64,000 bases of DNA from JANSWP01 sp041941305 (GTDB lineage Bacteria; Bacteroidota; Bacteroidia; Chitinophagales; Saprospiraceae): NCBI GenBank assembly GCA_041941305.1, contig JBGTQJ010000029.1, positions 47,880-111,879 on the forward strand, given 5' to 3'. The position numbers were made by a program, and so were the translations under genes. Below are positions 43,749 to 53,800 of this stretch, piece by piece. The number at the start of each line of letters is the position of its first letter. Position 1 is the first letter of the stretch. A model generated the notes under the pieces. That model saw only the letters and a program-made list of their open reading frames with translations. It was not told the origin of the DNA and made no database searches.

Positions 43749-46616
43749 CTATACTACCAGTAGCTCTTTGGGGCTCTTCCCAAATCGCTCTTTGAATTTT
43801 GTCGTAAAATAAGCCGGACTTTCAATGCCCACCTCATATCGAACTTCCGAAACCGTCATAAATTGCCGCGTTTCCAACATTTGCCGAGCCTTTTGAAGTC
43901 GAATTTCCAGAATAAATCCAACAGGAGATAATCCAGTCAATTTCTTGATAATTCGGCTAAGTTGGCGTTGGCTATATCCAATTTCCTTAGCCAAATCTGT
44001 TACCTTAAATTGAGGTTCATCGAGATTTTCCAAAACAATGCTTTCAGCTGCTTTCAATAATTGACGGTCAGCAGATTCGGGATGATCCGTTTTTTCCCCG
44101 GCGTTTTCTTTTTGAAATTGCGCTCGTTCAGATTTATTCCTGAGCAGGTTATCAATTCTGGCTAACAATTCTTTTGAGCTAAAAGGTTTGGTGATGTAAT
44201 CATCTACGCCCAGGCTCAAGCCTTGAAGTCGATCATCCTCTAAAGCTCTTGCAGTCAACATGATGAAAGGTGTTTGACTCCAATCTGTACGCTTACTCAT
44301 AATTTCTCTAAATTCAAAACCATCCATCTCAGGCATCATCACGTCAGAGGTAATGAGGTCATAGGATCCTTCCTCCAATTTTTGTAGCGCTTCTTTGCCA
44401 TTAAAAGCTTTGGTACATTCATAATAAGGAGATAAAATGTTGTGCAGAAATTCAGACATTTCCAGATTGTCTTCAACTATGAGGATTTTAGACTTATCAC
44501 CATTTAGCAAGATAGGTTTGTAATCAATGCTTGCCTCCTCTTGTTGGTTCAATTCGGGAAATTCTGCTGGTTCTTCACTTTCAAAAGATAAATTTTTAAG
44601 CATTGCTTCTTTCAACGGAATCTCCAGAGTAAAAATGCTTCCTTTTCCCAATTCACTCTCCACTTTCAAGTCTCCACCAAAAAGCAGTGCCAGTTCCTTG
44701 GACAAAGCAAGCCCAATACCCGTACCTCCCGACATCTTTCCAGAACTACTCTGGTAAAACCGATCAAAAACCTTCTCCAACTCTTCCTTTGGAATACCTT
44801 GGCCAGAATCATGGACACTCACTACCAATAAATTTCCCGCTGCAAACTGCCTACTGCCCACCGCCAACTGCACACTCCCCCCCGTTTCCGAATATTTGAT
44901 CGCATTCGATAAGAGGTTATTCAAAATTTTCTCGTATTTCTCAATGTCTAACTGCAGACCCAGATCTTCTGGCAAGCCATTCTCGAAGGATAAAGAAATA
45001 CCGCGTAGATGCGCCAGCGATTGAAAAGAATAAAAGATCCGCCGAGTCAGGTGATTCAAATTAACTGCCGTTTCGTGCAATTCTAATTTTCCGGCTTCCA
45101 GTTTAGATAGATCCAATATCTCGTTCACCAAACCGAGCAATTTCTTGCTATTGGTATGTGCCAAATGCAATTCATCTTGCCTTGATTTCCCCTTCATTTT
45201 ATCAATCAAATCTTCTAACGGGCTGATAATCAGGGTAAGTGGTGTTCGAAGTTCATGAGAAATATTGGCGAAAAATTTGGTTTTGATATTGTCTAAATCG
45301 CGTAGATTTTCTGCTTCCGCCTTTTGAAATTCCAATGCCAGTTCGGTTTCCCTTTTTTTCCGTTTTTGGCGATAAAAGTACCATTGGAAGATTGCTAAAA
45401 GCCCTAAGAACAAGAGTCCACCAAAAATCAACAAACGATTTTGAGCATTTTTTTGCCGTTCAATTTCCAATTGTTGGCTGGCAAGTTCCGCCTCTTTTTG
45501 CTTGGCATCATACTTAGCTTCCAATTCACTGGTAATCTCCAAATTGGTTTTATTCTTTAAAGAATCATTTAAAATTTTGGCTTGGCTAAGGTGATAGTAG
45601 GCTTTTTCAAACTGCTTTTGGTCAGCATGAAATCTTGCCAAATTATTATGGGTTTCCATAGTCTCTCGCTGGAACCCAATCGCTTTAGACAATGACAGCG
45701 CTTCTTCACAGAATTGTATCGCCTGAACAGGTTGTTTTAAATAGAAATAAATTTTCCCTAAAGAACTTTTTGCAGAAGCTGCCCTCTTTTGATTGCCCAT
45801 TTGTTCCGCGATGCGCAATGCTTCCTGAAAATGCGGTAATGCAGCCTCATAGTCTTCCAGTTTCATATATCGGGAACCTATATTGGCATTCACCCCTCCT
45901 ACTCCACGTAGATCATTATTCTCCTGATGAATGCTCAAAGCTCTTTGAAAATAATCCATTGCAATTTGGTCATCATGGCTCATCTTTCCCAAATTCATCA
46001 AAGTCACCGCTGCCCGTTTCATTTCACCTTTTTCTTCATATATCTCCAGTGCTTTCTTTGTGTATTCAATCCCCAAATCATCTTTATCCTGATCATAAAA
46101 AGTATCCCCTAAATTGTTGTAAACACTGGCTATCCCCATTGCATGATTGCTTTTTTCATATCCTTCCAATGCCTTGAAATAAAAAATGACTGCAGTGTCG
46201 TATTTTCCTAAATTGCAATAAGCGTTTCCCAGTGAATTACAATTCCTTCCCACCAATGGCCAGTTCTCATGTTTTTCAGCCAAGTCCATGGATTGTTTGC
46301 CCAGTAACACGGCGCCTTCGGCATCTCCCTTTAATCTGCTAATGATGGCTGCCATATAAAGCGCCTGTATTTCACCAGATGGAAAAGCAACTTCCCGAGA
46401 CAGGTCCAGAGCACTATTGGCCAATTGCTCTGCTTTGACCAAATCGACAAATCGATAGGAAGAGGCAAGCGTATTCATCAAATGCACTCGTTGAGTATCC
46501 ATTTTTTCATTATCCAAAACTTGATGAAGCGAATCAAATTCGGATGGGGAGGATTGGGCATCCATGACTGATGAACTGAAAAACAGGAAAATAAATATTG
46601 GTAAGATGTTTCTCAT
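43749..46616 (-). CDS. TPR hybrid two-component sensor/AraC regulator (HTCC), copy A
   Basis: The protein combines sensor, kinase, receiver and transcription factor. A signal peptide ends in DAQ, and seven or more TPR repeats fill the periplasmic part to about residue 370. A coiled coil and one membrane helix (about 400-420) follow. The HisKA motif FFANISHELRTPLT has His459 (numbered from 46631). HATPase motifs are LLSNAIKY, DSGQGI and GGTGIGLAL. A receiver has Asp763 in TSDVMMPEMDGFEF, and an AraC helix-turn-helix ends the protein. The start ATG 46616 opens the signal peptide; ATG 46631 is possible. It is the paralogue of the 46837 gene. A degenerate DNA repeat lies in its HATPase loop at 44840. 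Confidence 0.92.
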   Translation of the reverse strand: MRNILPIFIFLFFSSSVMDAQSSPSEFDSLHQVLDNEKMDTQRVHLMNTLASSYRFVDLVKAEQLANSALDLSREVAFPSGEIQALYMAAIISRLKGDAEGAVLLGKQSMDLAEKHENWPLVGRNCNSLGNAYCNLGKYDTAVIFYFKALEGYEKSNHAMGIASVYNNLGDTFYDQDKDDLGIEYTKKALEIYEEKGEMKRAAVTLMNLGKMSHDDQIAMDYFQRALSIHQENNDLRGVGGVNANIGSRYMKLEDYEAALPHFQEALRIAEQMGNQKRAASAKSSLGKIYFYLKQPVQAIQFCEEALSLSKAIGFQRETMETHNNLARFHADQKQFEKAYYHLSQAKILNDSLKNKTNLEITSELEAKYDAKQKEAELASQQLEIERQKNAQNRLLIFGGLLFLGLLAIFQWYFYRQKRKKRETELALEFQKAEAENLRDLDNIKTKFFANISHELRTPLTLIISPLEDLIDKMKGKSRQDELHLAHTNSKKLLGLVNEILDLSKLEAGKLELHETAVNLNHLTRRIFYSFQSLAHLRGISLSFENGLPEDLGLQLDIEKYEKILNNLLSNAIKYSETGGSVQLAVGSRQFAAGNLLVVSVHDSGQGIPKEELEKVFDRFYQSSSGKMSGGTGIGLALSKELALLFGGDLKVESELGKGSIFTLEIPLKEAMLKNLSFESEEPAEFPELNQQEEASIDYKPILLNGDKSKILIVEDNLEMSEFLHNILSPYYECTKAFNGKEALQKLEEGSYDLITSDVMMPEMDGFEFREIMSKRTDWSQTPFIMLTARALEDDRLQGLSLGVDDYITKPFSSKELLARIDNLLRNKSERAQFQKENAGEKTDHPESADRQLLKAAESIVLENLDEPQFKVTDLAKEIGYSQRQLSRIIKKLTGLSPVGFILEIRLQKARQMLETRQFMTVSEVRYEVGIESPAYFTTKFKERFGKSPKELLVV
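44840..44875. repeat. Degenerate 7-bp word array within the kinase gene
   Basis: Minus-strand words of the form CAGTNGG (CAGTTGG, CGGTGGG, CAGTAGG, CAGTTTG) are translated as part of SVQLAVGSRQFAAG. This falls in a loop of the HATPase domain where the paralogue has an unrelated sequence. It resembles the intergenic word arrays but lies inside a gene. Confidence 0.5.
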
Positions 46617-46678
46617 TTTTGATTGAATCACTACTCTTTATGCTTCAAAAATATAATCTATTACAAAATCCTGCAATT

Positions 46679-46834
46679 AGAGTTTGTTTAAAAATTTTAC
46701 GAATTGAAAATCAAGGCTTTATGGTTCTGGCGAAAATTTATTTAGGGAGTTTGCCTGGGCAAGTGACCAAAATAAATTGAATCCAGGTTCATAAATCCTT
46801 GGTTTTCAGGAGATAAAAATTTAAACATGCTCTT
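46679..46834. mobile_element. Second MITE-like element
   Basis: The ends AGAGTTTGTTTAAAAATTT and AAATTTAAACATGCTCT (to 46834) are inverted repeats with a three-base difference. The inner palindrome TTGCC-TG-GGCAA (46751-46762) is followed at once by GTGACCAAAATAA, as in the 17569 element, where the palindrome precedes GTGACTCAAAATAA. TTA flanks both ends. It ends 2 bp from the stop codon of the 46837 gene and fills nearly all the space between the two hybrid kinase genes. Confidence 0.6.
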
Positions 46835-46836
46835 AA

Positions 46837-49746
46837 TTACCTTGATAATAACTCCTTTGGAGTCTTGCCAAATCGTTCTTTAAACTTAGTGGTGAAATAG
46901 GCTGCGCTTTCAATTCCGACCTCATAACGTACTTCCGAAACAGTTAAGAATTGTCGACTCTGAAGTAATTGAAAGGCTTTTTGCAGGCGAATTTCCAGGA
47001 TAAAACCGACTGGAGAAAAACCCGTCAATTTTTTAATAATCCGTATGAGCTGCCTTTGGCTGTATCCTATTTCTTTTGCCAGGTCAGTTACTTTAAATTC
47101 GGGAATATCCAGATTATCTAAAATGATTTGTTCGGCTTGCTTGAGCAATTGATGTTCTGCGGACTCCACAACTTCAACTTCCACATGCTCCCGGGCATTT
47201 TCTCTTTGCCAATTGTCTCGTTCCAGTTTATTCCTCAACAAATTATCTATTCTGGCCAATAGCTCTTTTGAACTGAAGGGTTTGGTGATGTAGTCATCTA
47301 CGCCCAATTTAAATCCCTGTAATTTATCTTCCTCTAAAGCTCTGGCAGTGAGCATTACAAAAGGAGTCTGACTCGAATCAGATCGTTGATTCACCAATTC
47401 TCTAAATTCGAAACCATCCATTTCGGGCATCATCACATCGGAGGTAATGAGATCAAAACCGGTTTCATCCATAAACCTCAAAGCTTCTAATCCATCAAAA
47501 GCTGTTTGACATTCGTAATGAGGTGATAATATTTTCACGAGGAAATTTGACATTTCAAAATTGTCTTCAACAATAAGGATTTTGGGTTTTCTATTTCCGA
47601 AAAGGATAGGTTGGTAGATTGATGGCGGCTCTACTACTTCGCTGTTTGTAGACTGAAGCGTTTCTGATTCTTGAAATGCTCTTGTCAATTTTTGAATTTC
47701 AGGATTTTTCAGTTCTCCTTTCCATGTGGGTATTTTTAGGGTAAAAGTGCTGCCTTTTCCAATTGTACTTTCAACACTTATTTGTCCATTAAGGTGTTTT
47801 GCCAATTCATTCGACAATGCCAGGCCAATCCCTGTCCCACCTATCAATTTTCCAGAATTGCTCTGGTAATAGCGATCAAAAATTTTAGGTAATTCTTCTT
47901 CTGAAATGCCTTCCCCCGAATCTTTCACTTTGAAAATAAGAAATTCTTCCATTGCTATTTTAGGTTCTTCATTCCAAATAAATTGGCTGATCACAAATTC
48001 TACTTTCCCATTGGATTTTGAATATTTGATCGCATTTGACAATAAATTATTTAAAATCTTCTCTAACTTTTCTACATCCAATTTCACCATTAGCCCATTT
48101 GGCAACTCATTTTTGTATACTAACTGTATTTTCCTCAATTGAGCCAGTGATTGAAAAGAATAGAAAATTCGGCGAGTCAATTGGTCCAGGTTGACAGAAG
48201 TCCAATTCAGTTCAAGCTTTCCAGCTTCAAGTTTCGATAAATCAAGAACTTCATTAACGAGATTGAGGAGTTTTTTGCTGTTGGAATGCGCCAGTTGGAG
48301 GTCACTTTCCAAAGTCTTGTTTTTCAATTTACCAATGGCATCCTCCAGAGGGCTCATAATCAAAGTCAAAGGGGTGCGCAATTCATGAGAGATATTTGCA
48401 AAGAATTTGGTTTTGAGGTTATCCAATTGTTTAAATTTCTCTGCCTGTGTCTTTTGAAATTCTAGGGCTAGTTCCGCCTCTCTTTTTTTGCGTTTTTGAC
48501 GATTGGTGTGCCATTGAAATCCAACGAGCAATGCCAAAATGATAAGACCGCCGCTTAAAAGGATTCGATTTTGATTATAATTTTGACGTTCAATTTCCAG
48601 TTGTTGCGCTGAAATCTGGGCTTCTTTTTGAGAAGTTTCATATTTAGCATCTGCTTCAGCAAGTTTTTGTGTAATGTTCTGATGATGAAGTGTATCTTTT
48701 AAATCAGTTGCTTCCCCCAACAATTCATAAGCTTTGGAAAAATTGTTTTGCATGGCAGCACATTGAGCAAGGTATTTCAAATTATTACTGATAAAATCCG
48801 TCTTGCCTAATCGCTTTGAAAATTCCAGGCTTTTCCCCAAATAGAACTTTGCAGAATCGAGTTGCCCGATGTGAACAAATACTTGACCCATTTCATAACT
48901 AGCACTCATACCTGTGTGTACATCACCTACCTGATTAGCTGCAAAAACAGATTTTCGATAATATTTTAACGCGTTTAGCGTGTCTTGTTCAACCATAAAA
49001 AAATGCCCACCCAAATTTCCAGAGGCGAATGCAATTAAAATACCATGCCCCACTTGTTCTCCGATCTCCAGTGTTTTTTTGAGGTATTCCAGTTTTTTGT
49101 CATTTTCAGGTTCTACAGTACTCAGACTATTGTAAGTGAGCGCAGTATTCAAAAGATCGTCTGTTTTCTTATAGTTCTCCAAAGATTTTAGAAAGTATTT
49201 TCGGGCATTTTCATTGTCTTCATAATCCAGATAAACTCTTCCAATATTGTGATACGCACCACCTAAATCTCTGAGATTTCCAGTTTTTTCACTCAACGCA
49301 ATCGATTCAAAAAATATTTCCAGTGCTTTTTCAAAATTACTTTCAGAAAGATAAATCAATCCCAAAACATTTAAACAATTCGCAATCCTGCTTTCCAAAT
49401 TTTCCGCTCTTGCCAGCTCAAGTGCTTTGGTAATTTTCTCAATAGCCAAATCGTTTTTTGCCTGCGCCATTCTTGCTATGCCCATTTTATATAAGGCATT
49501 TACAACACCAGCATTATATTCCAATTCAATAGATAAATCATAACAATCCTGACTGTATTTAAGGCTTTCTTCTGGATTGAGTTCATATAAATAAAAGGCG
49601 AGATCACAAAGTAAAACTGCCTTACTCGTATCTTTTTTTGACGTGGAAAGCAAATTTTTCAAACTATCAACTATGATGGTTTGGGCAAAAATAGTAGAGA
49701 AAAATAGTACCATTAAAAGAAAAGTGAGCCCTGTTTTTTTTGTCAT
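46837..49746 (-). CDS. TPR hybrid two-component sensor/AraC regulator (HTCC), copy B
   Basis: The 969-residue protein has the same domain order as its neighbour: signal peptide (ending IFAQ), TPR repeats (SNFEKALEIFFESIALSEKT, AYHNIGRVYLDYEDNENARK), membrane helix, HisKA (FFANISHELRTPLTL), HATPase (LLSNAIKY, DSGEGI, GGTGIGLAL), receiver (ITSDVMMPEMDGFEF) and AraC helix-turn-helix (VTDLAKEIGYSQRQLIRI). The kinase, receiver and DNA-binding parts are highly alike in the two copies and the TPR sensors differ more, as expected after duplication and a change of ligand. The gene is divergent from the secreted protein gene at 50158, with candidate operators at 49921 and 50027 between them. Confidence 0.93.
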   Translation of the reverse strand: MTKKTGLTFLLMVLFFSTIFAQTIIVDSLKNLLSTSKKDTSKAVLLCDLAFYLYELNPEESLKYSQDCYDLSIELEYNAGVVNALYKMGIARMAQAKNDLAIEKITKALELARAENLESRIANCLNVLGLIYLSESNFEKALEIFFESIALSEKTGNLRDLGGAYHNIGRVYLDYEDNENARKYFLKSLENYKKTDDLLNTALTYNSLSTVEPENDKKLEYLKKTLEIGEQVGHGILIAFASGNLGGHFFMVEQDTLNALKYYRKSVFAANQVGDVHTGMSASYEMGQVFVHIGQLDSAKFYLGKSLEFSKRLGKTDFISNNLKYLAQCAAMQNNFSKAYELLGEATDLKDTLHHQNITQKLAEADAKYETSQKEAQISAQQLEIERQNYNQNRILLSGGLIILALLVGFQWHTNRQKRKKREAELALEFQKTQAEKFKQLDNLKTKFFANISHELRTPLTLIMSPLEDAIGKLKNKTLESDLQLAHSNSKKLLNLVNEVLDLSKLEAGKLELNWTSVNLDQLTRRIFYSFQSLAQLRKIQLVYKNELPNGLMVKLDVEKLEKILNNLLSNAIKYSKSNGKVEFVISQFIWNEEPKIAMEEFLIFKVKDSGEGISEEELPKIFDRYYQSNSGKLIGGTGIGLALSNELAKHLNGQISVESTIGKGSTFTLKIPTWKGELKNPEIQKLTRAFQESETLQSTNSEVVEPPSIYQPILFGNRKPKILIVEDNFEMSNFLVKILSPHYECQTAFDGLEALRFMDETGFDLITSDVMMPEMDGFEFRELVNQRSDSSQTPFVMLTARALEEDKLQGFKLGVDDYITKPFSSKELLARIDNLLRNKLERDNWQRENAREHVEVEVVESAEHQLLKQAEQIILDNLDIPEFKVTDLAKEIGYSQRQLIRIIKKLTGFSPVGFILEIRLQKAFQLLQSRQFLTVSEVRYEVGIESAAYFTTKFKERFGKTPKELLSR

Positions 49747-49920
49747 AAAGGACTTGAGTTTATTGTTAGAATTGTTCGGGAATTGTAATTTCTATAAAAT
49801 GCTATACTTTTTTTGCCAATATGCTAAAATCAATCAGCTTCTAAAATAGATAAATATTTCAGCATTTTATTTCTAAACCCGCTTCAAAAACTTTCTCAAA
49901 ATCTACATTTCCTTCCAAAA

Positions 49921-50062
49921 TGGCGAAAATGAGAACGCTAATGTCCAATTTGAGAACGTCCCATAATTCTAAAATCCTTGTCAGCATTGCATTTCAACAA
50001 AATAAAAAATCCACTTTTTCCTGGCATGGCAAAAATGAGAATGTCTTTGTCCGATTTCAGAA
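49921..50062. promoter_or_regulatory. Two 36-bp direct elements, candidate AraC-type operators
   Basis: Elements at 49921-49956 and 50027-50062 agree at 28 of 36 positions. Both open TGGCRAAAATGAGAA and share TGTCCRATTT further on. Within each, GAGAA (or CAGAA) recurs after exactly 21 bp, and the two elements are 106 bp apart. Repeats two helical turns apart are typical of AraC-family binding. They lie between the divergent 46837 regulator and the 50158 gene. Confidence 0.5.
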
Positions 50063-50157
50063 AGCTATTTTTTGACTTTGCCCCCATCTTTGTATCAGCG
50101 ATTGAAAGCATTCCCCGGGGATTTCAATCGCAAACAAAAACTCAAAATCTTCTTCAA

Positions 50158-50637
50158 ATGAAATCATTACTAATCATCATCTCTTTCATAATGACTGCTT
50201 CTTTATCAATCGGACAAGACCTCATTCTTGAAGTTATTGCAGCAGAAGGAACCATTATGACCGCATCCAACGGAATGGATTTACACTGGACATTGGGTGA
50301 GACAGTAGTTGAGCATTTCCAAAATGGAACAACCCTCTCTCAGGGCTTCCATCAAAACTTCGACTTTGCTACGCCAGTCTTCGAAACGCCTTATCAAAAC
50401 ATTGAAATCAAAGTATATCCCAATCCCGCAACGGAATGGATTGCTATAGAAGCAGACTCCCCAGAAAATTTGGAATACCGACTTTATGACTTACACGGAC
50501 GGACCCTGTTGACTTCTACATTAACAAATCAAATGGAACAACTCAATATTAAAAGCTTGCCAGGAGGAACTTATTTATTAAATGTCTCTGGTGAGCATGG
50601 ATTGATTCAAACTTTTAAAATAATTGTGACGGAGTAA
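50158..50637 (+). CDS. Small T9SS type A sorted secreted protein
   Basis: The 159-residue protein has a signal peptide (MKSLLIIISFIMTASLSIGQ). A short segment follows with LHWTLGETVVEHFQNGTTLS and QGFHQNF, a beta-sandwich-like repeat common in Bacteroidota secreted proteins. A type A sorting domain ends it (IKVYPNPATEWIAIEADSPE, LYDLHGRTLLTS, LPGGTYLLNVSG). It is little more than an N-terminal module plus the export tail, so it may act as a small surface decoration or a truncated adhesin. The start is ATG 50158; an in-frame extension to 49978 runs through the candidate operator elements and is rejected. Confidence 0.8.
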   Translation: MKSLLIIISFIMTASLSIGQDLILEVIAAEGTIMTASNGMDLHWTLGETVVEHFQNGTTLSQGFHQNFDFATPVFETPYQNIEIKVYPNPATEWIAIEADSPENLEYRLYDLHGRTLLTSTLTNQMEQLNIKSLPGGTYLLNVSGEHGLIQTFKIIVTE

Positions 50638-50662
50638 GAAAGAAAATGAAATAATAGCCAAT

Positions 50663-50735
50663 CGAGTAGCAGGGTTTTGAACCCTGCAATTCAAAGAAAA
50701 AAGGTCTACAGCAGGGTTCAAAACCCTACTACTCG
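50663..50735. repeat. REP-like inverted repeat
   Basis: The 25-bp arms 50663-50687 and 50711-50735 are reverse complements with one mismatch around a 23-base spacer. Each arm contains GCAGGGTT and AACCCTGC words that can fold alone. It stands between two co-oriented secreted-protein genes. Confidence 0.8.
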
Positions 50736-50878
50736 AAAAAATTAAATAAAAATTCTTTGAGCAATAGTCGAGGGCAAATATTTTTCATTTTAAAAAACCT
50801 TTAAAAACCAAACTCAATATTAAAACCTACTTCTTATTCGCCAGGTGTCAAAGCCTGACATGGGGAGTCTATTTTTAA

Positions 50879-53800
50879 ATGAAAACAACAATGAAACAGT
50901 TAATTCTTTCAATCGCAACTATTCTGGCTTTCGCAATAGCTACTTTCGCGCAAGCACCCCAAAGTTTTAAATACCAGGCAGTAGCCCGCGACGCCAGCCA
51001 ACAAATCATCAAAAATCAAGTAATCGGATTGCGCTTTTCTTTGATAGAGGGCAGCACCATGGGCAATTCGGTTTATTCTGAAGTACACTACCCCACTACA
51101 TCTGACTTGGGCGTTTTCTCCCTTGAAGTGGGTAAAGGAATCATTCAGGGAGGTGCTATGACCAATGCCGATTGGGGCAATATGAATTATTTCCTGAGGG
51201 TGGAATTGGATCCCCAGGGAGGCAATAATTTTCAAATGATGGGCATCAGCCAATTGCTATCTGTTCCTTACGCTTTACACGCAGCAACAGTCGCAGACAA
51301 GGACGATGCAGATGCCGATCCAACAAACGAAATGCAAAACATTTCATTTAACTCAGCCAGCAATATTTTGACATTGAGCAATGGCGGGCAGGTAGATTTG
51401 AGTAGCCTCGCAGGTGGTAGTGGAGGAACGGACGATCAGAACCTAACACTGAACGGAACCATTTTGTCCATTGAAGATGGAAACAGCATAAATTTGAATG
51501 TACTTCAAGATGGCGTCAATGACGCTGATGCTGATCCCAACAATGAATTACAATCCATCTCTTTTGACCCGGCAACCAATCAATTGAGCATCTCAGGTGG
51601 CAATACCATTACCATCCCAAGTGGTGGAACAGATGCAGACGCAGATCCAACCAATGAGATTCAAACAATTTCTGAAAATGGAGGAGTGATAACCCTTTCT
51701 CACAATGGTGGTTCCTTTGTAGACGATGTCAATGATGCAGACGCAGATCCAGGCAACGAAATTCAAAACCTTACATTGGCGAATACCATGTTGATGATTT
51801 CTGATGGAAATTCTGTGGATCTGAGTGTTGTACAAGATGGGGTGAATGATGCAGATGCTGACCCAAATAATGAAATCCAAAACTTAACTTTTAACTCTAA
51901 TACCAACGAACTCAGCATCTCTGGTGGAAATACGGTCACTATTCCATCAGGTGGAACAGATGCAGATGCCGACCCCACCAACGAACTCCAAACCCTTAGT
52001 CAAAATGGCTTGAATGTCACCCTTTCCAACAATGGCGGAACCATTAATATTGCGGACAATGACAATGATACATCTAACGAAATTCAAACTTTGAGTAAAA
52101 ACGGAAATACTATTTCTCTTTCAAATGGCGGTGGTTCTATTACGGATGAAGTAAACGACGCAGATGCTGACCCCAATAATGAACTTCAAACCATTTCCAA
52201 AAATGGAAACACGGTTACCCTTTCCAATGGTGGCGGATCTTTCACAGATGAGGTCAATGATGCAGATAACGACCCGGCAAATGAATTGCAAGACCTGATA
52301 CTGACTGGAACTCAATTGAGTATAATTAATGGAAACACGGTTGATCTCAGCCCAATTCTACCTCCTGGTGGTACCGATGACCAAAATTTAAGTCTTAATG
52401 GAACGACATTAATTATTGAAGACGGAAATTCAGTGGATTTGAGTACGATACAGGATGGCGTAACTGACGCAGACGCAGATCCTACAAATGAATTACAAAA
52501 TTTGAGCTTGCAAAATGATGTGTTGACTATCAGCGGTACTAACTCACAAGTCAATTTAGGCGGTTTGATTTCTACTCCCTGGAAAAACATCCCTAATACT
52601 CAGGCCATTGAATACAAAGTTGACGACCCATTAGCCAGAATTACGAATACAAATGAGACACTTACGCTGAACTTATACCCTGATGGTGTAAACTTTTTAG
52701 ATGAAACTGAATGTAGAACCTACTTGCAAAATGGTGCTTTGGGAATGAATCGGGAGCAGAAAATCTCCAATGATTTGTACATCATTAATCCTGCCATGTG
52801 GCTGGACAAAGACTCTTTGGCTTTTGAAGATTACGACGATGATTTTAATCAATATACTAAAGCAACTTACGACAGAAGATTTGCACACTTATTTAGTCAA
52901 ATTGGAAATGAGAAGTGGTCTGGTACTTTGGAGCCCTGGCAGTTGGATTTGAGAATTAACAATGAAGAAGTCTTTGGAACTTATGATGCTTTTGGAATTC
53001 ACTCCGGAATCTATCAATCACCATTATACAATAATTACGAATTGCTGTTGAAATCTGGTTTGGGCTTGTACATGAATGAAGAAATAGGGCAAGACACCCT
53101 CGTTGCTTCTTTGACTACACCTACAGGATTTAATATTGGAACTGGACCTGGATTTGGCAATTTTGATGAAATTTTCACAAGATTGAACAAAGATTCTCTG
53201 GTATTTGATTACATAAATGTTGGTGGATTGCAATCTGGTTTTGCAACTTACGGACGAGATGAAGTTTTCATGAGTTTTCAGGCTGGTCCTACACAAAATT
53301 CTTCTTGTTTGTCTCCATTCGCAATGTGTTTGGAAACCGGTCTAGGCAATGACAACTGGAGAATGGACTTGACTTCTGACTACCTCGAATTTACAACCAA
53401 CACGACTCAATATGATTACACTATTTTTTCTCGTGACAGTATTTTCATGACGGCAGGCAACTTCTTCCCTGGAGCTACTAACATCAAGCCTGGTAGCATG
53501 GAACTATTGGATTTTGTTTACAAAACTGAATTTGCTCCCCATTTTATCCAACACAGCAACATTAGTGACAATAGTACCATCACAACAAGTCCATTTGGAA
53601 TCGTCCTGGATAGCAGTGATGTAAATAATTCTTTGGATTTTAATTCTTTGAAATTGGCTGGTTCGAATCCATTGCCACACTACGCAGATCTTTCAAAAGA
53701 TAGCCTTTCTTTTTTTAGAGACAATGTAGGTTTGTTATTAGATGATTATAGCAGTATGGATGCCTCAAAAGTGAGATTTGACAACGGCGTAGATAAAGCA

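Noticed and set aside
43749..46631. Long open frames on the plus strand opposite the hybrid kinases and other large genes
   Set aside because: They mirror the codon bias of the real genes and encode no recognisable protein.
49978..50157. Possible N-terminal extension of the 50158 protein
   Set aside because: It runs through a candidate operator element and puts 60 charged residues before a clear signal peptide.
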